Source: an uncultured Hyphomicrobiales bacterium
GTDB taxonomy: Bacteria; Pseudomonadota; Alphaproteobacteria; Rhizobiales; Beijerinckiaceae
Assembly: GCA_903900975.1 (NCBI GenBank)
Contig: CAIUPE010000133.1
Span: 1-64,000 of the forward strand
Length of the DNA: 64,000 bases
Direction: 5' to 3'
Position numbers and translations under genes: made by a program. Position 1 is the stretch's first letter. Every line of letters begins with the position of its first letter. The notes under the pieces were generated by a model. The model saw only the letters and a list, made by a program, of their open reading frames with translations. It was not told the DNA's origin and searched no databases. This document shows, in pieces, positions 53,318 through 62,223 of the stretch.

Positions 53318-54847
53318 CTATTCTCCCTTTTTCGGGAAACGTGCATCCGATTCCACGACGTTCAGATCCATATGGTTGCGCATATAGCGCTCGGATGCTT
53401 TTTGTAACGGCTGGAAATCCCACGGATAATAATGGCCATTGCGGAGCGCTTCATACACCGCCAGTCGGCGAAGCTGCGAACGACGAACCTCGTCATCATA
53501 GCGGGCAAGGTTCCACCGCTCCGCTACACGCTCCTCCAACCGAAAACGGATGGACGCATACTGCGGATCCTCGGCTAGATTGTCGGTTTCATGCGGATCA
53601 CGAACCAGATTGAACAGCTGCACCGGATCATGGCCCGCGATACAGAGCTTATAATCCCCTTCCCGCACCATCACCATCGGCGCAATCGAACCCTCAGCCG
53701 CGTATTCGACACGCACGACCGGATCGGACCGCTCGCCGCCGTTCAGAGCTGACATCAGGCTCGAACCATCAAGGTCATCCGCCAAAGCCCCGATGTCGAT
53801 ATCGGCCAAATCCATCAAAGTCGGCAATAGATCGAGCGTTGAAGCGGGTGCGGAAACTGCGCGCGGTTTGAACCGTTCCGGCGCATGGATCATGAAAGGC
53901 ACACGGGCCGAGCCATCGAAAAAGCTCATTTTAAACCAGAGTCCCCGCTCGCCCAGCATGTCGCCATGGTCCGAGGTGAACACGATAATCGTATCCTTAT
54001 CCAACCGACAATCTTTGAGCGTCTGCAGAATCTCGCCAATCTTGTCGTCCAGATAAGAGATATTAGCGGCATAAGCGCGGCGGCTATCGGCGACCATCTC
54101 GGGCGTCAGCTGATAATTGCGCCAATCCGACATGTCGAACAACCGCTTTGAATGAACGTCCTGCTCGGCATAGGGAATGTCAGGAACGGTGAGCGGTGGA
54201 AGGGAACCCTCTGGATAAAGGTCCCAATATTTCTTACGCGCCACATAGGGGTCATGCGGATGGGTAAAACTCACCGTTAGGCAAAACGGGCGATCCTGGT
54301 CGCGGCGGGCATATTGATAAAGCCGCAATTTGGCATGATAGGCCACTTCGTCATCATATTCGAGCTGGTTGGTGATTTCCGCTGTTCCGGCATTGGTGAC
54401 CGAACCGAGGTTATGATACCACCAGTCGATCCGCTCCTCCGGTTTCGTCCAATCGGGTGTCCAACCAAAATCGGCCGGATAGATATCCGTTGTCAGGCGT
54501 TCTTCGAAACCGTGGAGCTGGTCGGGGCCGACAAAATGCATCTTGCCGGAGAGTGCTGTGCGATAGCCAGCCCGCCTCAGATGATGTGCAAAAGTCGGGA
54601 TCGACGATTGAAATTCTGCCGCATTGTCATAAACGCCTGTCCGCGACGGCAATTGTCCGGCCATGAAACTGGCGCGCGAAGGGGCGCAGAGCGGGCTAGG
54701 GCAATAGGTCGTTGTAAACCGGACGCTTTCTTCGGCGAGCTTGCGCAAGATCGGCGTCTTCAAAAAGGGTGCAGGCCCGTCGGGGAACCACGTACCGTTC
54801 AGTTGATCGACCATAATGAGCAGAATGTTGGGCCGCTTTTGCGCCAT
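53318..54847 (-). CDS. betC: Choline sulfatase
   Basis: 509-residue type I sulfatase that hydrolyses choline-O-sulfate to choline and sulfate. Start RPNILLIMVDQLNGTWFPDG, then the formylglycine site C-A-P-S-R with Cys54, the position reported for rhizobial choline sulfatase. It is followed by the strongly BetC-like GKMHFVGPDQLHGFEERLTT and IDWWYHNLGSVT. Metal ligands appear in MVDQ and FTSDHGDMLGERGLW. The substrate call rests on the close match to BetC rather than generic sulfatases. ATG 54847 is preferred over 54862. Its product is the substrate of BetA at 388. Confidence 0.9.
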   Translation of the reverse strand: MAQKRPNILLIMVDQLNGTWFPDGPAPFLKTPILRKLAEESVRFTTTYCPSPLCAPSRASFMAGQLPSRTGVYDNAAEFQSSIPTFAHHLRRAGYRTALSGKMHFVGPDQLHGFEERLTTDIYPADFGWTPDWTKPEERIDWWYHNLGSVTNAGTAEITNQLEYDDEVAYHAKLRLYQYARRDQDRPFCLTVSFTHPHDPYVARKKYWDLYPEGSLPPLTVPDIPYAEQDVHSKRLFDMSDWRNYQLTPEMVADSRRAYAANISYLDDKIGEILQTLKDCRLDKDTIIVFTSDHGDMLGERGLWFKMSFFDGSARVPFMIHAPERFKPRAVSAPASTLDLLPTLMDLADIDIGALADDLDGSSLMSALNGGERSDPVVRVEYAAEGSIAPMVMVREGDYKLCIAGHDPVQLFNLVRDPHETDNLAEDPQYASIRFRLEERVAERWNLARYDDEVRRSQLRRLAVYEALRNGHYYPWDFQPLQKASERYMRNHMDLNVVESDARFPKKGE

Positions 54848-55004
54848 GATGGGAACCTGCATGGTGTGAATGACAATTCTCGTTGTTTTGCCATAGCGCG
54901 CCTGGCCGGGCTACCGGGTGCTTGAAAGCGACATGGACGTACCAATTCCGGCCATCCCATCCTGCCTCTTGCGTAGCGCTCGAAGGCATATCATCATACC
55001 CCAA

Positions 55005-55979
55005 ATGAAAGCCCTCAAAGCCGGTGAGTTTGGTATTGTGAACGTTTCCCGCGCATCAAAATCGATCGTGCGACAGCTGGAATGGCCGACGATGGCCCTC
55101 ATTGTGCTCATTTATGGCGGATGGCTTGCGATCACTTGGTATGCGACGGTACTGCCTTGGTGGCTGGTAACCCTTATCGGATCGATCCTGATCGCCTGGC
55201 ATTCCTCTTTGCAGCACGAATTGATCCACGGCCACCCAACGCCTTGGCGCGCGATCAACCGGGCCCTAGCCTTTCCGCCTTTATCGCTCTGGCTACCCTT
55301 TGAACTTTATCGCCGCTCTCACCTTGTCCATCACCGCGACGAACGCTTGACCGATCCGCTTGACGATCCCGAATCCTATTATTGGACCCAAGAGCATTGG
55401 GAAAGGCTTGGTGCCTTTGGAAGGCTCTTGCTCCACCTTCAGACGACACTACTGGGACGCCTGATGATCGGGCCTGCATGGAATATTGGCCATTTTCTGA
55501 ATGCCGAATTTCGTTTGGTATTGGGCCCTAAGCACGCCAATATTCGGGTATGGATGATCCACATCATGGGATGCGCGGCGGTGCTGTGGTGGGTCCATAC
55601 CGTATGCGGCCTTTCCCTTCTCTTTTACTTTTTTGGCATCGTGTATCCAGGAACATCGCTCCTGCTCGTCCGTTCCTTTGCTGAACATCGCGCCGCCAAT
55701 GGCATCGCCGAGCGGACTGCTATCGTTGAAAACGCGCCCGTTTTTGGTCTGCTTTTTCTCTATAACAACCTTCATGCCGCCCATCACGCCGCGCCGATGA
55801 TGCCATGGTATGAAATCCCCGCTTGGTATCGCGTCAACCGTGCGCGATTGATCGAGGAAAATGGCGGTCTTGTTTATGATGGCTATCTTGATGTTGCGCG
55901 TCGCTACTTTCTGAGACGGCACGATCGGCCCGAGCACCCTACAAACCGGGCTCCGTACGCTCCGGTTGCACCGCGATGA
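55005..55979 (+). CDS. Fatty-acid-desaturase-family membrane protein
   Basis: About 324-residue di-iron membrane protein with the three histidine boxes HELIHGH, HLVHHRD and NNLHAAHH and hydrophobic pairs between them. It would desaturate or hydroxylate an acyl chain or related lipid; its exact substrate cannot be told. I take ATG 55005 because residues before it look non-coding. Its stop overlaps the following ATG (ATGA 55976-55979). Confidence 0.8.
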   Translation: MKALKAGEFGIVNVSRASKSIVRQLEWPTMALIVLIYGGWLAITWYATVLPWWLVTLIGSILIAWHSSLQHELIHGHPTPWRAINRALAFPPLSLWLPFELYRRSHLVHHRDERLTDPLDDPESYYWTQEHWERLGAFGRLLLHLQTTLLGRLMIGPAWNIGHFLNAEFRLVLGPKHANIRVWMIHIMGCAAVLWWVHTVCGLSLLFYFFGIVYPGTSLLLVRSFAEHRAANGIAERTAIVENAPVFGLLFLYNNLHAAHHAAPMMPWYEIPAWYRVNRARLIEENGGLVYDGYLDVARRYFLRRHDRPEHPTNRAPYAPVAPR

Positions 55980-56788
55980 GCGACCACCTCGCCGGATTGC
56001 CGATGTATGACTTCCCCGAGCTTCGGGATGCAACCGATGCCTTCTGGGTGATTTTGGCCAAGGAATTACGGTCCCGCGGCTTTGACGACATCCCTGCGCA
56101 CTTGACCCGCCAACACGATCTGCCGAGCCTTTGGTCGGACGACCGCCTCGTTTTTGGACAAACTTGCGGCTATCCGCTCTCAATCGGCATGTGCGGTAAG
56201 GCGCAGATCGTCGCTACCCCCGTCTATAATGCGCCCCGATGCGATGGTCCGCGCTATGGCAGCGTATTGATTGTGCCAGCCCGCTCAAATTTTTTTACAC
56301 TCGCTGACCTGCAAGGCACAAAGTGCGCCGTCAATGCCAGCGACAGCAACACCGGCATGAATCTGCTCAGGGGCGCCCTTGCAGACATCGGTGCCAAAGC
56401 TCCTTTCTTTGCTCAAGTGATCGAAACCCACGCCCACCGGACTAGCCTCGCCTGGGTAGCAAAGGGCGATGCCCAATTGGCGGCGATCGACGTGGTTAGC
56501 TTCGCCCATTTCAACCATATCGCGCCAGACCTGACAAAAGCTGTGCGGGTGATCGGCGAAACCCGCAAAACGCTGGGCCTACCCTTCATAACCTCGTCGA
56601 AAACCTCGGCAGAAGGTCTAGCCATTCTGCGAGGAGCGCTGAAAGCTGTTGTTGAGCATGAACCCCGTTATCAAGCCCTTGATCGGTTGTTTATAACCGG
56701 ATTTCAAATCATGCCGGACCACGCTTATGATGAGATCCTGGCATTGGAAGCCGATGCCGCCGCCCGATCTTATCCCAAACTCGCTTAG
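55976..56788 (+). CDS. PhnD-like phosphonate/phosphite substrate-binding protein without signal peptide
   Basis: 270-residue periplasmic-binding-protein fold of the PhnD type (FGQTCGYPLSIGMCGKAQIVA, GSVLIVPARSNFFTLADLQG, NASDSNTGMNLLRGA). I see no secretion signal, so it may act in the cytoplasm or have been recruited to another job. No ABC permease or ATPase is adjacent. It is translationally coupled to the desaturase-family gene. Confidence 0.75.
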   Translation: MSDHLAGLPMYDFPELRDATDAFWVILAKELRSRGFDDIPAHLTRQHDLPSLWSDDRLVFGQTCGYPLSIGMCGKAQIVATPVYNAPRCDGPRYGSVLIVPARSNFFTLADLQGTKCAVNASDSNTGMNLLRGALADIGAKAPFFAQVIETHAHRTSLAWVAKGDAQLAAIDVVSFAHFNHIAPDLTKAVRVIGETRKTLGLPFITSSKTSAEGLAILRGALKAVVEHEPRYQALDRLFITGFQIMPDHAYDEILALEADAAARSYPKLA

Positions 56789-56800
56789 AAGCGAGCCATA

Positions 56801-56835
56801 AAAAACGCGGCTAGGATAGACCAGCCGCGCTTTAT
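56801..56835. terminator. Bidirectional intrinsic terminator
   Basis: CGCGGCT (56806-56812) pairs with AGCCGCG (56823-56829). Five A precede it and CTTT follows, so it can stop both the PhnD-like transcript (plus) and the flgE transcript (minus). It lies between the two convergent stops. Confidence 0.75.
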
Positions 56836-56880
56836 AATCGATTCGTGGGCCAAGGCCCGAAGGCCTTTCAAGGCTTTTGT

Positions 56881-58704
56881 TTATCGCAGATCGGTAATTT
56901 TCGTGACGGCATCCATCATGGTCTGGATAGCGCGGGCATTGCCGTTATAAATCTGCTGGGCGGTAATCACGCTCATCAGTTCCGACGTTATATTGACGTT
57001 GGACTGCTCCAACTGGCCCGACATGATATTACCGGCACTTGGTGCGCCCGCAGGCGTAATTGTCGCTGCACCGCTCGCGCCCGTTTGCGCAAACAGATTA
57101 CCGCCCGTGTCTTTAAGGCCGGCATCGCTCGGAAAGTTGGCGAGAGCAATAAAGCCCATCGTGTAGGTCGCGCCGTTAGAATAGCTCGCCATCACCTCAC
57201 CCTTGGCCGAGATCGACACGCCCTGCATTAAGACTGGCGCAAGGCTGCCTTGAATGGTCACAGCGGCCGTACCTTTGGTCGGTGCCTTATTCGTATATTG
57301 CGGCTGAACCAGAGCCCCGTCACCTTCGGCGGCCGTGAATTGCATATCCACATTGTTATTGGCGTCGATGGTAACGGTGCGCAATGGATAGGCGGTCTGC
57401 AAGGCTGTTTGAATTTTATTCGCAACGGTTGCTGCTGTATCACCAGCGCTGACATTGACCGTGATACCCGCGACATTGACACTCGCATCAGCCGTGGCGG
57501 CCTGAATGGAAATCTGCTCCACTTTTTGGGTCGTTTGACCGATAGAGGCTTTCGTCACAGTTCCAAAAGATTCGCCGGGTTTGTTTGAACCCGACTGGAT
57601 AGCAACGCTGCTGCCAACCACCTGTCCATTTGCATAGGTAAACGTCAGTGGACCGCCGTTTGCACCTTCCGTGACATTTGGGATGTCTGCCGAAGGCACG
57701 GAGTTACCATTGGCAGCATTTGTAATCGCGGCATTGATCTGGTTGACCAAATCCGCCGGATTGGTCGAAGATGCCGTAATGGATACTGAGAGCGGCGTAC
57801 TACCGATCACCGGCACCGAGATTTGATATGTATCACCGATAGCAACGCTGATCGGCAACGTCGCGGTCTGCACTTCAGCGGATGCCGAGAAAGGGGTCGT
57901 CGTTGAAACCGATGGCGAAATAGCGACCGGCGTGTCAACCGAAAGCGCCGCTACGCCGCCCTCCGAGGCTGCAAAGACAACCTGAACCTGGGAGTTGTCG
58001 CCGGTACCGGTAACGGTAACGGTACGATGAGCGAAGGCCGGATCGGCAGAAAGTGTGCTTTGTACTTTTGCCGCGATTTGTGCGGTCGTATCGCCCTGCT
58101 TAATCGCAACGGATACACCACCAACATTCAGATTGCCGCTGGCCGCTGCGGGACCACTGAACGAAAGAACTTGCGTTTCTTGTCCCGCAATCGTTCCATC
58201 CGGAAGCGTCGCACCATTGTTAAACTGCGGGGTAACCTGCAATGCAACGGGAGCCGCGGTTGTATTGGGTGCCATAATGGCGTTGCCGTTGGCATCAACA
58301 TTACCGGTGTTCAAAGCCCCGTAGCCGATCAGCTGATTGCCAGCCGGATCAACAATGAAGCCATTGGCATTCAGCCCAAAACTACCTGCACGCGTGAACG
58401 AGAAATTATTGCCCGTTGCCGAAGGATCTCGAACAAGAAAATAGCCGCGGCCGTTGATGGCCATATCGGTAACCCGACCCGTTGTCTCCAGCGAACCTGC
58501 CGTGGTATCGCGCGATACGGCGCTGGTGACCACGCCACTACCGACCGCCGTCGCAGGATTAGAGGCTGGATCATTGGAGAAGACGTCAGCGAAATTGGCC
58601 GTTGAGCGCTGAAAGCCCAGCGTGCTCGCGTTGGCCAAGTTGTTGGACGCAACGTCCATCGTCTTTTGTGCGGCATCAAGGCCTGCGATAGAAACTGAGA
58701 GCAT
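56881..58704 (-). CDS. flgE: Flagellar hook protein FlgE with duplicated central domain
   Basis: 607-residue hook protein, longer than the about 400 residues common in enteric bacteria. The N-terminal flagellar rod/hook motif MLSVSIAGLDAAQKTMDVAS, then NNLANASTLGF and DMAINGRGYFLV, and the C-terminal SNVNITSELMSVITAQQIYN are intact. The middle carries two related segments (about residues 177-250 and 396-462; NLNVGGVSVAIKQGDT versus SVNVAGITVNVSAGDT, both ending near F.A.EG). These look like a duplicated surface domain exposed on the hook. A near-consensus sigma-54 promoter lies 39-54 bp upstream. Confidence 0.9.
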   Translation of the reverse strand: MLSVSIAGLDAAQKTMDVASNNLANASTLGFQRSTANFADVFSNDPASNPATAVGSGVVTSAVSRDTTAGSLETTGRVTDMAINGRGYFLVRDPSATGNNFSFTRAGSFGLNANGFIVDPAGNQLIGYGALNTGNVDANGNAIMAPNTTAAPVALQVTPQFNNGATLPDGTIAGQETQVLSFSGPAAASGNLNVGGVSVAIKQGDTTAQIAAKVQSTLSADPAFAHRTVTVTGTGDNSQVQVVFAASEGGVAALSVDTPVAISPSVSTTTPFSASAEVQTATLPISVAIGDTYQISVPVIGSTPLSVSITASSTNPADLVNQINAAITNAANGNSVPSADIPNVTEGANGGPLTFTYANGQVVGSSVAIQSGSNKPGESFGTVTKASIGQTTQKVEQISIQAATADASVNVAGITVNVSAGDTAATVANKIQTALQTAYPLRTVTIDANNNVDMQFTAAEGDGALVQPQYTNKAPTKGTAAVTIQGSLAPVLMQGVSISAKGEVMASYSNGATYTMGFIALANFPSDAGLKDTGGNLFAQTGASGAATITPAGAPSAGNIMSGQLEQSNVNITSELMSVITAQQIYNGNARAIQTMMDAVTKITDLR

Positions 58705-58742
58705 ATCAAATCCTCCGATTGCAAAACTGTCTGACCCAGTTC

Positions 58743-58758
58743 AGCAAATCCCGTGCCA
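58743..58758 (-). promoter_or_regulatory. Sigma-54 promoter of flgE
   Basis: Minus strand TGGCACGGGATTTGCT matches the consensus TGGCACG-N4-TTGCW exactly. The expected start is about 28 bases before the flgE ATG at 58704. Two sigma-54 activator genes lie nearby. Confidence 0.9.
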
Positions 58759-58866
58759 ATTAATCGGCTCTGTCTGATTGTTCTCGTCAAAAATCGTCGA
58801 TGGGGTGGCTAAAACTTTTTCAACCGCACCCGTCTTCATAGTTGTGATGATGAAAGGGACGACACA

Positions 58867-59256
58867 ATGCTGCACCAGAACGCGCTGAGAGCTTATGAGC
58901 AAGTTGGACAAGACTTTCTGGTCGAGGGAGCAAGCCGTCATCGGCTCGTTGAAATCCTATTCACCGAATTGTTGGCCTCACTGGACCGCGCCCTGCTCGG
59001 TATCAAGGTCGAAGATCGCGCGGCACAGTCTGCCGGTGTTACCAAAGCTCAGGTTATCGTCTACTCGCTGAATGCCAGCCTCGACTTCGAGCGCGGCGGT
59101 TCCGTTGCCCATTCCCTCGCCGAACTTTACGAGTGGGCCCGCCAGCAACTGATCGCCACCAATCGCGACAAGCCGACCGAGCGTCTTACGGCCGTTCGGG
59201 CTGCCATGTCGGAAATTTCCGAAGCCTGGTCATCGATCGCCGGAAAGGTTGACTAA
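58867..59256 (+). CDS. fliS: Flagellar chaperone FliS
   Basis: 129-residue helical protein beginning QNALRAYEQVGQ, the A-Y-x-Q signature of FliS, the flagellin export chaperone. It is on the opposite strand to flgE and not next to fliC or fliD, which is unusual. Its stop lies one base from the convergent sigma-54 activator. Confidence 0.85.
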   Translation: MLHQNALRAYEQVGQDFLVEGASRHRLVEILFTELLASLDRALLGIKVEDRAAQSAGVTKAQVIVYSLNASLDFERGGSVAHSLAELYEWARQQLIATNRDKPTERLTAVRAAMSEISEAWSSIAGKVD

Positions 59257-59257
59257 C

Positions 59258-60367
59258 TTATTCCGGACGACCGATTGAGAATTTGCGCATTTTCTCGATC
59301 AGCGTTGTCCGCTGGATACCCAGAAGCCGGGCGGCGGCCGAAACCGACCCGTCAGTATCGGCCAGCGATACACGAATAAAATCGGCTTCCAATCCTGAAA
59401 TGTGATCTTTGAGACTAAATCCGTCCGGCGATGCCAAAAAGTGCCGGATCACATCATCCCGGTTGGCGCCCATCGGCGCAGGAACCATGCCGCCCGCCTC
59501 CGCTTCAATCGCATCGACGACGGCCTCATCGGATGCAAATTCCGCCAAGGCATCCCACAGCGCATCCTGTTCTTCCGCAATTTCACGGGGCTGCCCGGGG
59601 AACAGCAATTCGGACATCAGATCGCCGTCAATGCGCCGATCGGCATAAAGCGCACCTGCTCGTTCCAAAATATTACGCAATTCGCGAACATTGCCCGGCC
59701 AGTCGTGGGATTTGAGCACGTTGACTGCGCTATCGGTCAGCTCTGGTGCTTTTGGGAAGCCCTGTGCCTCGAACCGCTTAATAATGGAGCCTATCAGCGT
59801 TGGAATATCTTCGAGCCTATCCCGCAGTGGCGGCAGCATGATCGGAAAGACATTGATGCGGTAGAAAAGGTCTTCGCGGAATTTCTGTTCATCGATCATG
59901 ACTTTGAGGTCACGATGGGTCGCGCAAACAAACCGGACATCGACGGCAATTGGCTTGGAGCCGCCGACGCGGGTAAAGGTTCGCTCTTCGATCATCCGCA
60001 AGAGCTTGACTTGCATATCCAACGGCATGTCGCCGATTTCATCGAGAAACAGCGTTCCACCGGCTGATATCTCCATCAATCCGGCCCGCTCGCGCATGGC
60101 GCCCGTAAACGCACCCTTTTCGTATCCGAACAGTTCACTTTCCAGCAATTCCCGCGGAATGGCTCCGCAATTGACCGGAACAAAAGGCCCCGACGCCCGG
60201 CTCGACCGATGATGGATCGAACGAGCCACAATTTCCTTACCGCTACCGGATGGCCCCTGAATGAACACCGTCGAGCCGAGAGGCGCTATTTTCTCCACCA
60301 TATCCGCCACCGAACGCATGGCGGGACTTGGTAATTGGAGAAACTGAGAAAAATCCTGTTGAGACAC
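59258..60367 (-). CDS. Sigma-54-dependent activator without receiver domain, with Fis-type HTH
   Basis: 369-residue bacterial enhancer-binding protein. The AAA+ core begins almost at the N-terminus with GPSGSGKEIVARSIH, the GAFTGA loop (KGAFTGAMRER) that contacts sigma-54, the Walker B LFLDEIGDM and the arginine-finger region. The C-terminus has a Fis-type helix-turn-helix (SVSAAARLLGIQRTTLIEKM). No response-regulator domain precedes the ATPase. It resembles FlbD/FleQ-type flagellar regulators shorn of a sensor. It is convergent with fliS. Confidence 0.88.
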   Translation of the reverse strand: MSQQDFSQFLQLPSPAMRSVADMVEKIAPLGSTVFIQGPSGSGKEIVARSIHHRSSRASGPFVPVNCGAIPRELLESELFGYEKGAFTGAMRERAGLMEISAGGTLFLDEIGDMPLDMQVKLLRMIEERTFTRVGGSKPIAVDVRFVCATHRDLKVMIDEQKFREDLFYRINVFPIMLPPLRDRLEDIPTLIGSIIKRFEAQGFPKAPELTDSAVNVLKSHDWPGNVRELRNILERAGALYADRRIDGDLMSELLFPGQPREIAEEQDALWDALAEFASDEAVVDAIEAEAGGMVPAPMGANRDDVIRHFLASPDGFSLKDHISGLEADFIRVSLADTDGSVSAAARLLGIQRTTLIEKMRKFSIGRPE

Positions 60368-60668
60368 GCATTACCCTCGAACAACGCAAGACTGTCGACT
60401 CTTTGACGGATACTCACACTTGTCAGTGTTTTTTACACGCGATCATTTCGAAAAGGTTGCCAAGGAGGATTACCGACACCTCTTTTTATGCGTTTAAGAT
60501 GGATTTTTCGAAAAAATTAAAAAAAATTTACAGAAAATTTATTAAATTTAACAAGAGGTTAAGATCAGGTAACGCTTTTGATGGGGTCAATTAGGGGCCA
60601 AATCAGAAAAAGTTGGCAAGATCGTTGCTTTCATAGTCTCCGAGCGGCACAGCCCGAAGGAGCTACCT
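60368..60668. promoter_or_regulatory. 301-bp region with sigma-54 promoter 60614-60629
   Basis: No gene seen. TGGCAAGATCGTTGCT at 60614-60629 (plus) matches the -24/-12 consensus except for one base. The expected start is about 28 bases before ATG 60669, the same spacing as at flgE. A strongly AT-rich stretch at about 60490-60560 could bind IHF or serve as an enhancer zone. A small ACACT/AGTGT stem followed by six T lies at 60416-60434. Confidence 0.8.
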
Positions 60669-61841
60669 ATGAAAACGGTTTTATGCATCAATGACAATCT
60701 CGCCGATAGCGAAGCATGGGCTACCCATCTTCACATGCATGACTATGAGACGGTATCCACCGATCTCAAGTCGCTTGCGTCGATGAAAGCCGATGGATGG
60801 ACAAGAACGGGTCTGCTCCTCTCGCACGATGCCGCCAAGACGCTGGCCGCCGATACCGTGGGTCTTGCCGGATGGTGCCGCAAACTGAAAGCCGACCGGA
60901 TTGTTGTTATCGACAAACCCGGCGAGTCCTTCTCGGTCAAGGGCGAGTTCAACGGGTCCCTGCTGCGGATTACTCCTTCAAAATCCAACTGGCGCTATTC
61001 AGCCGAAGTTGCCGCCCGCTTTCTTGATGGCGACCAGAACGTGGCCGCGGGCGATCCCCAGACCTTTAACCTTCTCCGCCTTGCCGCCCGCGTCGCGTTG
61101 AGCGACGTAACGGTCATGCTTGTTGGTCCAACCGGCACCGGCAAGGAAGTGATCTCTAAATATCTTCACAACTCATCCAAGCGGAGCCGCGAGGCTTTCA
61201 TTGCGGTCAACTGTGCGGCCGTCCCCGACACCATGCTCGAAGCCCTGCTGTTCGGCTATGAAAAGGGTGCGTTTACCGGCGCCCATACGCCGAATAAAGG
61301 AATTTTTCGGGCAGCTGATGGCGGCACCTTGTTGCTCGACGAAGTTTCCGAAATGGCACCGCACCTACAGGCCAAATTCCTTCGCGTGTTGCAGGAAAAG
61401 GAAGTCACCCCATTGGGCGGCTCAAAGCCTGTTCCGGTCGATGTCCGCGTGATTGCAACCTCGAACCGCTACATGATGGACGAAGTCAAAACCGGCCGCT
61501 TCCGCGAAGACCTTTATTACCGGCTTAACGTGTTCCCACTCGCTACACAGGCCCTGTCCGACCGTCCGGGCGACATTCTGCCGATCGCTATTCTGCTCTT
61601 GTCCAAGCACACCGGTGGTTACCAGAACATCCCAGAACTGTCGGTAGCAGCGATCGAAAAGCTCGAAGCCTATGCATGGCCGGGCAATGTCCGCGAACTT
61701 GAAAACGTGCTTCAACGTGCCTTGGTTCTCGCTGGCGGTCAGATGGTCGAACCCGAGCATTTAATGATCGAGATGCATGAAAACGGTGCCCGTCTTTCCG
61801 ATTTCGAGCCGCGCGCTCGTTTGCATGCGGTCGCAGGCTAA
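60669..61841 (+). CDS. Sigma-54-dependent activator lacking a DNA-binding domain, FlbD-like
   Basis: 390-residue enhancer-binding protein. Residues 1-110 are a degenerate receiver (VLCINDN; no clear phospho-aspartate at the expected strand, which reads GLLLSHD). The AAA+ domain follows with GPTGTGKE at 153-160, the intact KGAFTGAHTP loop and Walker B LLLDEVSEM. After LEAYAWPGNVRELENVLQRA only about 40 residues remain, ending RARLHAVAG. No Fis-type helix-turn-helix is present. Some flagellar activators such as Helicobacter FlgR also lack it. It is expressed from its own sigma-54 promoter, and GAAGGAG precedes the ATG. Confidence 0.88.
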   Translation: MKTVLCINDNLADSEAWATHLHMHDYETVSTDLKSLASMKADGWTRTGLLLSHDAAKTLAADTVGLAGWCRKLKADRIVVIDKPGESFSVKGEFNGSLLRITPSKSNWRYSAEVAARFLDGDQNVAAGDPQTFNLLRLAARVALSDVTVMLVGPTGTGKEVISKYLHNSSKRSREAFIAVNCAAVPDTMLEALLFGYEKGAFTGAHTPNKGIFRAADGGTLLLDEVSEMAPHLQAKFLRVLQEKEVTPLGGSKPVPVDVRVIATSNRYMMDEVKTGRFREDLYYRLNVFPLATQALSDRPGDILPIAILLLSKHTGGYQNIPELSVAAIEKLEAYAWPGNVRELENVLQRALVLAGGQMVEPEHLMIEMHENGARLSDFEPRARLHAVAG

Positions 61842-61880
61842 TCCTCCATCCTTGCAATGATAAAAGAAGAGACCTCACCC

Positions 61881-62186
61881 ATGATCCCTTCAAGTTCCAT
61901 TGGCCTTTCTACGGATATTTTATCGCGGGCGACACCGAAGCTCCGCCCCTTTGAAGGTGGCTCGGCCACCGACTTTGGTAGCCAGTTGCGCAAGGCCGTC
62001 GATGAAGTCGCCAAATCGCAAAATGATGCCGACAGCGCGATGAAATCCTTCGAGTCCGGCGACGAAGTCGACGTCACTAAAGTGATGCTGGCCCGCGAAA
62101 AGGCCTCCATCGCTTTTGAAGCGACGCTACAAGTCCGAAACAAATTGCTCAGCGCTTACAAAGACATCACCTCGATGCCGGTCTAA
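61881..62186 (+). CDS. fliE: Flagellar hook-basal body complex protein FliE
   Basis: 101-residue protein with TDFGSQLRKAVDEVAKSQN and VDVTKVMLAREKASIAFEAT, then LQVRNKLLSAYKDI, the FliE pattern. FliE links the MS ring to the rod. ATG 61881 (GAAGAG 9 bases before) is preferred over ATG 61857. It sits between the activator and fliF as in many alphaproteobacteria. Confidence 0.85.
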   Translation: MIPSSSIGLSTDILSRATPKLRPFEGGSATDFGSQLRKAVDEVAKSQNDADSAMKSFESGDEVDVTKVMLAREKASIAFEATLQVRNKLLSAYKDITSMPV

Positions 62187-62223
62187 CGACGGCTTTGACT
62201 GACGGTAACACGGGATAGATACA

